From Diospyros lotus (lineage: Eukaryota; Streptophyta; Magnoliopsida; Ericales; Ebenaceae): DNA of 64,000 nt. The notes under the pieces were generated by a model, which did no database searches, had not been told where the DNA came from, and saw nothing but the letters and a program-made list of their open reading frames with translations. Below are positions 45,150 to 55,824 of the stretch, one piece after another. Every line of letters starts with the position of its first letter. The first letter of the stretch is position 1. The stretch spans positions 7,804,393 through 7,868,392 of the forward strand of contig NC_068352.1 in NCBI RefSeq assembly GCF_014633365.1. Reading direction: 5' to 3'. Both the position numbers and the translations under genes were made by a program.

Positions 45150-45320
45150 CTTTCAACGTATGAGTCAAGTGGTTAGATCACGATAAATTTATATTCGTAC
45201 AAGAAGATTGTGGATTCGATTTCTTACTCTACATAGTGAGACAAAATCTCCACCCCTAATTTATCTTCTTTGCTGAAATTAAGGGTACGAGCAGTAGGTA
45301 CCCTACAATGGCAATAATCT
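45150..45320 (+). mobile_element. tRNA-derived SINE
   Basis: Has a Pol III A box TGAGTCAAGTGG (45161-45172) and B box GGATTCGATTTC (45212-45223) at tRNA-like spacing, followed by a non-tRNA body (GAGACAAAATCTCCACC... GGTACCCTACAATGG). It does not fold as a complete tRNA. The 3' tail and target duplications are not clear. Confidence 0.6.
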
Positions 45321-45589
45321 TAAGAATTTTTAAACAAGCCTGTATTTAGTTTTATTTTTTTTAATTCTACTACAAATTTTTTCTATTTTATTCTATGTTC
45401 AAACCATCTTTAAGCGTTATGTTTGGACCGAGAGGATGCAGAAAGAAAGGGAAACAAACAAGGCATAAGGCTTGGAATGGTAGATGTTAATTTGGAAGGA
45501 AGAGATACTTTGCTTTAAAGCACCAAAAACAAAACCTTTGGTTCCTTTTCTCCGAGCAGATATACACACTAATCCTTCTCCACACACAA

Positions 45590-45591
<2 letters not shown>

Positions 45592-45626
<35 letters not shown>

Positions 45627-46093
45627 GATTAAACAACCATTGGCATTCGTCCGCAAGTCGTAATAAATTAAACAGAATCCAAACATCGCCCAACCTGAAT
45701 TTGCTTTTTTATTATAAAGCCAAAGCCGTCGTCTCTCTTTCTCTGTCTCTGATAACTCTGCACACTTCACCATCAATGGCGTAAAGCGATATCAACTCCA
45801 GTAGCCTTGCGTGCAGGAAACTTTTTCCAAGAAATAGAAATCTTTCTAGTTGTAATATATCTATATCAATATCAAGTGGGGTTCTAGAGCTTCCTCTTCT
45901 TCTTCTTCTTCTTCTTCTTCTTCAACACAACACTCACTGTGAGAACTGTACAGAGTGACCCGGAGAGAGAGAGAGAGAGAGAGATATATGTGTAAGAAGA
46001 AGAGGCAACCTGGGGAAGCCCGGAGAGCTGTTTCTGGAGGGAAGGATCTTTGAATGCTTCCATGAAATCACGTTGGCTTTGGCGTTCGCTAGG
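45592..46093 (+). promoter_or_regulatory. Upstream/5' UTR region of the MATH-BTB gene, microsatellites
   Basis: Holds three microsatellites: (AT)n 45592-45622, (CTT)n 45894-45923 and (GA)n 45962-45984. CTT/GA tracts just before a plant start codon are common in 5' UTRs and core promoters. TATAAAG at 45620-45626 could be a TATA box, but the transcription start is not determined. Minus-strand ORFs here (45417-45776, 45884-46147) are translations of these repeats. Confidence 0.4.
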
Positions 46094-47543
46094 ATGAGTA
46101 GCAGTGACTCTGCCTATCGCGTTGAAACGACGTCGCGCCTCGCTCAATGGCGGATCGACAACTTCTCTTCTTGCACCTATCGCAAGTCCGATCCTTTCAA
46201 GATCGGCCTCTGGAATTGGTCGGTTTCAATTTCTTCCTCTTTTTTTCTTTTCTATTCTTTCATCTGTTTGGCTCTTGGGAAAACAGGGGAAAGTGAGATC
46301 TTAATTATCAAATGTAAAGATTCGGATAGCCTACAGTCCAGACAGTCTTTTCAGGGCTTCTGATGGTGGTCGTGGGGGGTCACGATGAAAACCCAGAAAT
46401 TTCCACTCTAGTTTCTTCATTTTGTTGAATTTTCTTGGGAGCCAAACAGAGGATTAGTACAAATTGTTCTTATTTGGTTGTTTGAATTGAAGGCATTTAG
46501 CAGTGGAGAAGAACCGGCTACTATTCATTAAACTGTACCCAGAAACATCGAATTCTACGAGAAATAAGCCTCCAATTGCATCCTTTAACATTCGAGTGGT
46601 TTGCTCTGTGGGGGATCGAAAAGCTCTGATTCACCCAGGTGATTAATCTAATAATTTACAGCCAGCCTGATGGATTACTGCTACTATTACTAATTTGGAT
46701 GGTTTACTTCTAACCACGATTTTGTTTTCTCTGATTATGCAGAGGTCATCGACAAGCAGCTCAAGACCAACGACGATTTTGTTTGGTCTCTTGAGGTTCC
46801 ATTCACCGGAAAATTCATAATCGAAGTCGAATTCCTCGATTTGAAGACCACACCTCCAGAAGTACGATTTTGTTACTACTTAATTTGTTTACCATTCTAT
46901 CTCATCCTTTTGACTTAATTTCCTTAAAACCTTGCAGGGCGGGGAGCCTTGCTCCATCTGGTCGGAAGGATCATCGGCGCAAAACCAGTCGAATGCGACT
47001 GCCATAGCCTCGCTCGGGAGAATGCTATCCGAAAGCATCCACACGGACATTGCCATCAACGCGTCCGATGGCAGCATTGGAGCGCATCGCGCGGTTCTCG
47101 CCGCGAGGTCGCCTGTTTTCAGCAGCATGTTTTCGCATGACCTCAAAGAGAAGGAGCTGTCTACCATCAACATTTCGGACATGTCCATTGAAGCTTGTCG
47201 CGCCTTTCTCAACTACATCTACGGTAGCATAAGACACGACGAGTTTCTAGCCCACCGGCTGGCACTTCTTCGCGCGGCTGACAAGTACGACATCTCGGAG
47301 CTGAAAGAGGCGTGCCACGACAGCCTTGTCGAAGATATCGACACCAGGAATGTGCTCGAGAGGCTGCAAAATGCCTCGCTATATCAGCTGCCGAAGCTCA
47401 AGGCCAGCTGCATGAGCTACCTCGTCAAGTTTGGCAAGATATTCGACATTCGAAACGAATTCGATTCGTTTCTGCAATGTGCAGACAGAGAACTTGTTGC
47501 TGAAATCTTCCATGAGGTTCTGGCTGCCTGGAAAGGCTTCTGA
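46094..47543 (+). CDS. MATH-BTB/POZ domain protein (At1g21780 type), four exons
   Basis: Exons 46094-46218, 46493-46638, 46743-46861 and 46938-47543, all with GT-AG introns and consistent phases, give 331 residues; the Arabidopsis relative is of similar length. Residues 8-130 form a MATH-like domain (TTSRLAQWRIDNFSSCTYRK, then WNW at the exon 1/2 border, IIEVEFLDLK-like end). Residues about 155-255 form a BTB domain (SIHTDIAINASDGSIGAHRAV, ARSPVFSSMFSHDLKEKELS, ACRAFLNYIYGSI). A BACK-like helical C-terminus follows (RLALLRAADKYDISELKEAC, NVLERLQNASLYQLPKLKAS). The family acts as substrate adaptors of CUL3 ubiquitin ligases: BTB binds the cullin, MATH is thought to bind the target. No stops or frameshifts. 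It is the only clearly intact host gene here, more GC-rich than its surroundings. Confidence 0.95.
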
Positions 47544-47800
47544 AAGATGAACAATTGATCATCTCAGTATATATTCTTTGTCTTGGTCCATGAAAGAAAT
47601 TGTATTGTGCAGATCATTTGTTGCATCAAAGGATATTCTTTGTGCAAAATGCAATGGGTTTTGTGTACAATGTACAAATATTTGTTTTCTGGAAACAAAT
47701 GGATTGATACAAATGGATTGATCGATGTTGATGTAAGCGATTGAATGAAGGAATTATAAATTGTAATTATATGTTAAATGTAAGATATATATGAAGTTTT
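47544..47800 (+). other. Probable 3' UTR of the MATH-BTB gene
   Basis: T-rich tail after TGA 47543 with plant-style near-upstream elements (TTGTGTACAATGTACAAATATTTG, about 47659-47683). There is no single canonical AATAAA; the 3' end is not determined. Confidence 0.4.
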
Positions 47801-49103
47801 TATCGTGGGAAGTCCAAAGTTTTTTAGTTGTTTATGAGGATTCAAACATATGCATGGATTCTGCTACGTACATTAAACAAGGAGCAGTAATGTATGTTTT
47901 AGATTTGACATATAACATTGTTTACAAAAATGCTACTAAACAAGGAACAGTATTGTACGTTAAAGAAGGAATTGTCGGGGAATCATCGTCAAACATTTAA
48001 CTGATCATGTCCTAGTTGAAAGAAGCGCTCGCACTAGGCAAATACCTCAAGAGATTCATTTGGTTTTCAAAAATATTTTTTCAAAAACATGCAAGTGCAG
48101 CGGAAATGGAACGAAAATCTCTTAGTGGTTTCAGCCATGTATATATATTTTTCATTCAAAATGAAAGATCACAATAGTAACTATTTTTCAGCCAGTTGTT
48201 ATAGCATACATTTGGAGGATAGTTCTCCTAGAAAAGGCATCATCCCTCGGAAAAGATATTCTCTTGGAAGGGTTCTTCCGGGAGGACTAATTCCCTTGAT
48301 GCACCATTTGGATAGTTCTCTTAAAGCAACATCTCGCAATCCACTCAGTTGAGTCAATCTCTTGAGGAAGATCAAGGGAGACTTGTCTCTCGAATAATTT
48401 TTGCCCCACGTTGTCTCGCACAATATGGCCCACCTTGAACATGCCCTCCTTCCTTCTGGGGATCATTCCTCTTGCGCCGGGGGGGGGGGGGGGGGGTGTC
48501 TCACGAAGGCCTTCTTTTGAGCTTAACCCTAGGACAACATCGTGTGTGGTTGGGATAACGCCACATCATGCGGCTAGGATAACATTGCGTCTCGAGACTA
48601 AAAGAGCATCGTGTCCCTTGTGCATGCGTGCCATGTGTCCCAATCACAAAGTTTATAAACACCCCACGGCCTTTCATATTTGGGGACCTTCGATTAGATC
48701 TTACTTTTCACTTTGCTGGGACTTTCTTGAGGGGAAACACCAATTGTTGGTGTATCAATGCAAGACTTTAATCGGTTTTCAAAAACATTTTCGAGAACAC
48801 AAATAAGGTAGCGGAAACAACCATCAAAATTACCTTGCAAGACTCGTTTCCAATGACCATATGTAATACCAATACAAACCATTCCATAGGGGGTTCAAAG
48901 ATATACCTCATAAAAGGTTTGTTGGCTAATGTGGAGTCTGGAAAACTCCTGGGGAGCAACCATTGCACCTCCAAGCTGCTCCCAAACAACAATTGGTTAG
49001 ACTGAACCGTCTCCCAAAAACATGAAGGGCTTAGTTAGTCCATGCTCCGGTGAATGGATGTTTTCCTCAATCTACTATATGTGCTAGATAGAAAGAGTAA
49101 GGG
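47801..49103. mobile_element. Unclassified LTR-like repeats
   Basis: Two related segments lie about 700 bp apart: TTCAAAAATATTTTTTCAAAAACATGC..GCAGCGGAAA (48074-48110) and TTTTCAAAAACATTTTCGAGAACAC..GTAGCGGAAA (48775-48818). Between them are a run of 18 G (48479-48496), a GGATAACG/AACATTGCGTC duplication and a TTTATAAAC TATA-like word (about 48651). ORFs at 47791-48000, 48089-48352 and 48411-48806 show no family motif. Boundaries unknown. Confidence 0.35.
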
Positions 49104-51160
49104 TGTAAGCACCCCCGCCTGGATATCCCAACCACTCGGTCTATCCGAACGAAAGCGCTTACATAAGGGAAGAGAAATAAATACAAGACAAAAATACCCT
49201 GGCATGCATACATAAGAAAAATACTACAGCGGAAGCAAAATGATATACATGCATACCCACAAGTACCCCGCTGGAACAGCAGGCAAGGAGTATATAAAAA
49301 TATACAAACACCTGTGCCAACAAATAAAAGATACAAGGAACAACTCGGCACAGTAAAAAATGAGAGACATAACTCCCAACAAAACATCAGAGACAACGGG
49401 GGCAAGCTAAATGTACACCATACCGACACGGTTGGCTGCTAGGTGGAACGATCCTCGCCCTCGGCCTTCGCTTTACCCTTACCTGGAATGATGGAAAGCA
49501 AGGTGAGTCGCAAGACTCAGCAAGTTTATAAGAAAAGGAAGGCTGTAACGTGAATAGAAGAGGAAATCACCCCAAATCGTCCCACACATACACACAAGCC
49601 ATGAGACGCAACAATACAATAGTGCAGCATAATAAAAGCACATACCGGTCCTTGGGGCCCACATAAGACACTTGGCACCCAAGTCCCATACCAACTTGCC
49701 GCTGCTCTGAAAGGAAACATAAATCTCCACAAACCTGTGCGCACTGTCCCGGGTCGGTACTCCCGTCACCCGTATCCATGTCGGTACTCCCGACACCCGA
49801 GCCATAGGCTCCCTCGGAACGGTACTCCCGTTCGAGAACTAATAATTACCAGTAGCCATGCAATGCACATAAAATGCAATGGCGTAGTGAGCATTAACGT
49901 GATACATGGCGCCCATACATCCAGGCATCAGGCCATGCTCCGCCCATATAGTAAACCACACGCTAAGCATATGCTCGTGTTGGATGCATCATAACCAAGC
50001 TAGAATGTCCATGACCAAGCATAACCAACTCATGATAATCCCAACATGCAGCCCGTACCCATGTGCACACCAAACCATGCAACAAGAATAAAATGTAACC
50101 AAGCATGTTATCATCACATAACGGTAGAGTTAGTCAGTAGTGCTTGACACCGGTCAACGGTCAGTGACCAGGAGAGACCATCTGACGGCCTAAGATAGAC
50201 CGTACGACAGTCACACCGTCACCGAACAACCGATCCTTGCCCCCACTGCACAACCGCTCTAGCCTATAAACAACAAAAAATCCAATAATAATACCCGAAC
50301 AACTAAGAACTTAGCCCCGGGTGAGTACGACATCATTCCCATAGGCTTGGGGGTGGTACAAACCCCTGTAGGTAACCAACGAATAAAATCCTCAAGACCA
50401 GGTTAATAAATTAAATTTTAAAACAAACCGGTTAAAATTCCATAATTTATTAACAGCCGAAACAAACGAAGGGAGGTCAAATAAATTGACAATGAAATGA
50501 ACGATGAGGAGGGTATAAAGAACTTGCCTTTACGAAGCTATCCTTAGGCTGGTTTTGGTTAAACGCGGTAAAATTTATACACACTGCAATACCCCAATAA
50601 TTCGCCAAAATTAACAACATTGGGCTCTAAATGAAATTCTAACCGTACAGAATATTAATTACTAGCTTAGCTACATACCTGAAAAATTAAATCCTTGATT
50701 AAACTTGAATTAATATGAATTTTTCACCAAATTTCTCTCAAATTTCCCCCTCCGCGTTTCAAACTAGCAACCGACCACCTCGCACGCACGCCCGCGTCCA
50801 CCCGCGCCACACGCTCGCCTTAACCATATAGTGTGCGCATTTAATTTAAAGGGGTCTTCGGACCCTTTTTCGGAAACGCACCAGCCACCCCCTAACTTCC
50901 ATTATTTACACTCTCACCCCTTATATTAATTACACTAACACCCGGAACTTCCAAAAATCACACAATTTGTTTTATTTCAATTTTTTTCTTATTCCAGAAA
51001 TTTTCTAAAATAACAAAATTAATTATCCTAATTTCTCATTTCCTTAAAATCATATAATTTATTTTTATTTAATAACAACAAGTTATTTTAATATTTCTTT
51101 TAAATTACTTTACCCCGATAATGAGTAATTAAATTAAATCGCAATTTACGGGGCATTATA
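49104..51160 (-). repeat. 3' LTR of the second Tekay element
   Basis: 2057 bp, TGTAAGCACCCCC at the left and GGGGCATTATA at the right (plus strand). It is collinear with 55825-58099 but lacks about 215 bp present there between roughly 57467 and 57700. Minus ORFs in the LTR (49067-49429, 49479-49805) recur in the other LTR (55707-56000, 56200-56526) and are not genes. Confidence 0.88.
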
Positions 51161-51207
51161 AATCCTCCCCCCCTTAAAAGAATTTCGTCCCCGAAATTCG
51201 TACCTGG

Positions 51208-51705
51208 CTAGGCAAATAACTGAGGATGAAGTCGCCTCATGTCCTCTAGCTCCCAAGTAGCCTCCTCAAGGGTATGTCGCTGCCACTAGACCTTTGCATA
51301 GGGAATCGTACGGTTACGGAGCACTTTCTTTTTTCGATCCATAATGCAAGTAGGCAACTCGATATACGACGCGTCCTTTTGCACCACGAGCGGGTGATAA
51401 TCAATAACATGCCTGGGATCCGCCACGTACTTGTGAAGCATAGAAACATGAAAGACATCATGTACGTGGGCTAACTGAGGGGGTAAAGCTAACCGGTAAG
51501 CCAACGATCTGACTCGCTCCAATATCTCAAACGGTCCTACATAGCGAGGACTTAACTTCCCCGATACTCCAAAGAGTCGAACAACCCTCGTCGGCATGAC
51601 TCGAAGGAAAACATGATCACCTACATCAAACTCTAAATCCCGACGTCGTCTGTCCGCATAACTCTTCTGACGGTCTTGAGTTGCCTTCATCCTAGCCCGA
51701 ATCAA
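51208..51705 (-). pseudogene. Integrase C-terminus and chromodomain (second Tekay)
   Basis: RARMKATQDRQKSYADRRRRDLEFDVGDHVFLRVMP leads into LSPRYVGPFEILERVRSLAYRLALPP and LAHVHDVFHVSMLHKYV. After YAKV there is one stop (Tyr/Trp position), then WQRHTLEEATWELEDMRRLHPQLF, the chromodomain end, with TAG at 51208-51210. One base change separates it from an open frame. Confidence 0.9.
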
Positions 51706-52450
51706 CTGGATCTTCTCTATCGTCTACTCTACCAACTCCGGTCCAAGCAATGTTCGCTCCCCAATCTCAGTCCAGCAAAGCAGTGATCTACACGGTCGCC
51801 CGTACAATGCCTCAAATGGTGCCATCCCAATACTGGCTTGGAAGCTATTATTATAAGCAAACTCCACTAGCGACAAATGATCATCCCAGCTCCCATGGAA
51901 ATCCAGTACACAGGCACGGAGCATGTCCTCCAAAGTCCGTATGGTCCACTCCGACTGCCCGTCGGTCTGAGGGTGGAAGGCTGTACTGAAAGTCAACTGG
52001 GTCCCCATAGCACTCTGCAACGCCTCCCAAAATCATGAGGTAAACCGAGGATCCTTGTTTGACACAATGCTAGCTGGGACTCTGTGTAGTCTCACCACCT
52101 CGTCAATGTATAACTTGGCCATTCGATGAATAGGATAGGTCTCTTCTTGACAGGTAGGAAGTGCGCGGATTTAGTCAACCGATCGATAATCACCCATATC
52201 GAATCGTACCCACGGCTAGATCGTGGCAATCCTGAGACAAAATCCATAGCTATGCGCTCCTATTTCCACTCCGGCACAGATAAAGGTCGTAACAACCCCG
52301 CGGGCCTCTGGTGCTCAGCTTTGACTTGCTGGCACACCAAGCATCGTGATACAAAGTCTGCTACGGTCCTCTTCATGTCGCTCCACTAATATTGACGCCG
52401 CAAGCCCTGATACATCTTTGTCGCTCCAGGATGGATAGTATAGGGAGAAT
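51706..52450 (-). pseudogene. Integrase core (second Tekay)
   Basis: [27 protein letters not shown] (Arg of SERTI is Trp) and GSWDDHLSLVEFAYNNSFQASIGMAPFEALYG. Upstream parts read with stops near 52022 and 52387, including the [14 protein letters not shown] zinc-binding end and the region around the first and second catalytic Asp (52050-52250). Confidence 0.85.
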
Positions 52451-53234
52451 GATGAGCTTCCGCTAGGATCCTCTGCCTGATATCACTGTCACTCGGCACA
52501 CAAATCTGTCCACGAAACAATAGAAAACCATCGTCCCTCTGGCTGTACCCCAATGGCCCAAATCTCTCCATATCAGCCATGATCTCACTAAGCTCCACAT
52601 CTTGTCGCTGTCGATCATGAATCTGACCCTCTAGATCCGAATGGATACTCATGGCAGCACAATAGAGTGTAGGATTGTCTGATGCCACTGAGATGGTAAG
52701 GTCACTCATCTGCTCCAGTAAGAACCACTCTTGCACCATCATAGCTGCAACTGATGCTCCACAGCGACTCAGTGCATCCGCTACCACATTGGCTTTACCT
52801 GGGTGATAGAGGATCTCACAGTTATAATCCTTGAGCAGCTCCAACCAACGACGTTGTCTCATATTGAGTTCCCTCTGTGAAAATAGGTACTTGAGGCTCT
52901 TGTGATCCGTGTAAATCTGGACTTTCTCAGCATAAAGATAATGCCTCCAAATCTTCAAGGCAAATACTACAGCCGCTAACTCCAGGTCGTGGGTAGGGTA
53001 ATTCTCTTCGTGCCTCTTCAACTGTCTAGATGCATAAGCATTCACTCGGCCGTCCTGTATCAAAACGCACCCTAACCCTGCATATGAGGCATCACTGTAA
53101 ACAGTAAATAACTCACCACTCTTGGGTATCGTCAGTACTGGCACCGAAGTCAAACGCCGCTTCAACTCTTGGAAGGGCCTCTCGCAAGACTCGTCCCAAA
53201 TAAATATGGCGCCCTTCCTTGTCAACTTCGTCAT
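52386..53234 (-). pseudogene. RNase H and zinc-binding linker (second Tekay)
   Basis: A 282-codon open stretch: [25 protein letters not shown] (end of RT), [21 protein letters not shown] (RNase H first Asp), [48 protein letters not shown] and [15 protein letters not shown]. It ends in the [15 protein letters not shown] integrase zinc-binding start. All RNase H catalytic residues I can identify are present. Confidence 0.9.
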
Positions 53235-54140
53235 AGGTGATGCAACCCATGCAAAGCCTTCTATGAACCGTTGATAATACTCGGCAAGGCCAAGAAAACT
53301 CTAAGTCTCCGTCACTGTCATCAGTCTTGGCTAATCCATCACGGCTCTGGTCTTCTCTGGATCTACTGAGATACCCTCACCTAAGACCACGTGTCCCAAG
53401 AATACAACTCGGGTCTGCCAAAACTCATATTTAGAAAACTTGGCATACAACTGCTTCTCTTTGAGCTTCTACAGAACCATGCTCAAATGCCCCTCGTATA
53501 TCTCAAGGCTCGGTGAGTAAACTAAGATGTCGTCAATAAAAACTATGACAAAGGAATCCAGATATTCCTTGAATACCCTATTCATTAGATCCATAAACAC
53601 TGCAGGTGCATTGGTCAGCCCAAATGGCATGACCACAAACTCGTAATGGCCGTAACATGTACAAAATGCGATTTTCGCAATATCCTCATCTCTGACTCGC
53701 ACCTGATGATAACCTGACCGCAAGTCTATCTTGGAGAACATTGATGCACCACGCAACTGATCCAGTAAATCATCCACACGGGGTAGGGGGTACTTATTCT
53801 TAATTGTTACTTGATTAAGCTATCGGTGATCGATACATAATCCGATAGACCCGTCCTTCTTATGCACAAATAATACTAGGGCCCCCTATGGTGATGTGCT
53901 CGGTCAAATAAAACCTCTCTCCAAAAGATCTTGTAATTTCACCTTAAGTTCTTTCAGTTCATTAGCAGTCATACGGTAAGGAGTCTTGGAAATAGGCTGC
54001 GTACCTGGTATCAGATTGACTGCAAAATCAATCTCCCGGTGCGGCGGTAGTCCCGGTAACTCATTTGGGAACACTTCTGGAAAGTCTCGAACCACAGGAT
54101 AGGCAGCCAACTCCTTCTTCTCCCCAGCTATCACAGTCAC
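53235..54140 (-). pseudogene. Reverse transcriptase (second Tekay)
   Basis: VVRDFPEVFPNELPGLPPHREIDF and PISKTPYRMTANELKELKVKLQDLLERGFI open the domain (53904-54140). [49 protein letters not shown] and the catalytic box [14 protein letters not shown] (FIDD intact) lie in 53469-53777. Stops occur near 53779, 53903 and 53467. Confidence 0.9.
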
Positions 54141-54223
54141 AAATGCAAATTAGGCTTCACACCCACGTCGTATAAGCCTCTCAGCGTGCATAACCGATAT
54201 CATCGGCGTAGTCACCACTGGCT

Positions 54224-54645
54224 TCACACCCCGGTATGTAACAACTGATCTCCCGGGTATTCAAATGAAATCACCTTCCGACGACAATCAACTCGAGCAT
54301 AGTGAAGTGAAAGCCAATCCATACCCAATAGTAAATCAAAATCCTGAATCACCAAAACAATAAGATCCCCTAAAAATACCTGGTCATGAATCCCTATCTC
54401 GCAATCCCTGACCATCTCACTCCCCATCAAGACCGTCCCTCCCGGTGTCGAAGCAAACAAATCATATGATAAGGGGTACACGGGATCGGGATCTTATGTA
54501 ATAGATGGGGTGCTATGAAAGAGTGGGTAGAACCTGTATCAAACAAAGCACGTACATCATGGCCATGGAGAGAAAGTATACCTTGTACCGTATCACTGCC
54601 CTCAACTACCTCGGCGGCTGTCACCGTAAACGCCTTCCCCTGCAT
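54224..54645 (-). pseudogene. Aspartic protease (second Tekay)
   Basis: Overlapping frames 54427-54645 and 54224-54481: IQGILSLHGHDVRALFDTGSTHSFIA-like start with the active site DTGS intact, then after a frameshift near 54480 DLIVLVIQDFDLLLGMDWLSLHYARVDCRRK. One frameshift separates the two halves. Confidence 0.88.
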
Positions 54646-54732
54646 CTGTACTCTCTCTGTGGGCCTTGGGCGCTGTGCTGCTGGTAGGGGTAATGGTGCT
54701 CTTGGACCCTGCGCCCTAGGTGTAGATTGTCT

Positions 54733-55687
54733 CTAAACTGGTCTGGGTCCTACTCCGCTAGTCTGTAGCCCTCCAAACTGTGCGGGCTGGGTGCACTTAT
54801 TCGCTCGATGGCCCCTCTGTCCACAGCGAAAACAAATGATATCCTGCCCTATGGCCGATGTAGCTGGTGGGGCCGGTGTAACCAGTCTAGGCCCCTGTGG
54901 ACAGTCTCTCTTCAAATGTCCCGGCTGACCACAGCGATAACACACGTCCCGACGTACATCCCGGCACTACTCCTGGTGTCTCTGCCCACACTGCCGGCAC
55001 GGTGGAAGCCCTGAACTCTTACTGCCCGCATCCCACTATCTCTTCTTACTATTGCTCCCTGCGCCCTTCATGCCTAATTGATCCGATCGAGCCTTCAATT
55101 GGTCCCGCTCCACTGCGTGGGCCTGCTGAACAGTTGTAGGAAAGTTGGATGCCTCGATACCAGCCATGGCGTGGTGAATCTCTGGTCCCAACCCTCTAAA
55201 ACTTGCTGACTCTGTGAGACTCAGGGGTCACTAACTTTGGAGCATAACGAGATAACGCCACGAACTCAGTCTCGTACTGTGTGACTGTCTTGCTCCCCTA
55301 CTGTAAGTCAATAAACTCAAACACCTTCTGCTCTCTGACCCAAGCCGGTACATAGGTCTCATTGAATGCCGCGACAAACTGTGCCCATGTCGGGCCCTCA
55401 TCACCATATCGCTGTTTGGTGGTCTCCCACCATCGCTCGGCGTCATCTCGCAATAGAAAGGTCCCTAGTCGAACCCTATGGGCCTTTACACAGCCTATAG
55501 ATCGTAGGTGCTTCTCCACTGCAAGTAGCCAATCCCGTAAAATACCGGCCAATGTCTCCTGCATGTCCGGAGGCCTTGGTTGTCTCTCATTTCATGCACC
55601 TGTCGCCAGTACCTCAGGAGTAGGAACAAGATGCCCTCTACCTCGCGCCGGCGGTCTACCACGACCTCGTCTATGGCGTGCGTCCAT
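54733..55687 (-). pseudogene. Gag with two intact zinc knuckles (second Tekay)
   Basis: Probable start ATG at 55687 (MDARHRRGRGRPPARGRG). The core MQETLAGILRDWLLAVEKHLRSIG, DDAERWWETTKQRYGDEGPTWAQF and VREQKVFEFIDLQ is followed by a stop, then TVTQYETEFVALSRYAPKLV. Both knuckles are intact CX2CX4HX4C: CYRCGQPGHLKRDC and CFRCGQRGHRANKC (54790-54945). Stops lie near 55610, 55297 and 55200. Confidence 0.88.
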
Positions 55688-55808
55688 GCGTCCTACATAA
55701 CCAAGATTAATTATAACGCATTTCGAAATTAAGGACACGACCTAACACTCTAACTCTACCTAACAGCCTTGGTGTACAGTTACTTGTCCCCCAAATTGAC
55801 TCAATGAC

Positions 55809-55822
55809 ACTCTGATACCAAC
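55809..55822 (-). other. Primer-binding site (second Tekay)
   Basis: Minus strand TTGGTATCAGAGTG immediately inside the 5' LTR; it matches the initiator Met tRNA complement except near its end. Confidence 0.85.
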
Positions 55823-55824
55823 AT

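Noticed and set aside
45161..45223. Possible tRNA gene
   Set aside because: A and B boxes are present but no acceptor/anticodon stems; better explained as a SINE. Same reasoning for 26587-26635.
46889..47237. Minus-strand ORFs opposite the MATH-BTB gene
   Set aside because: Shadows of exon 4 in other frames; no motif.
48479..48496. Run of 18 G as a functional G-quadruplex
   Set aside because: A single homopolymer, prone to sequencing error, in undefined repeat DNA; no supporting context.
49479..49805. ORF conserved at 56200-56526
   Set aside because: Conserved only because both lie at the same place in the two LTRs of one retrotransposon; three overlapping frames are equally open.
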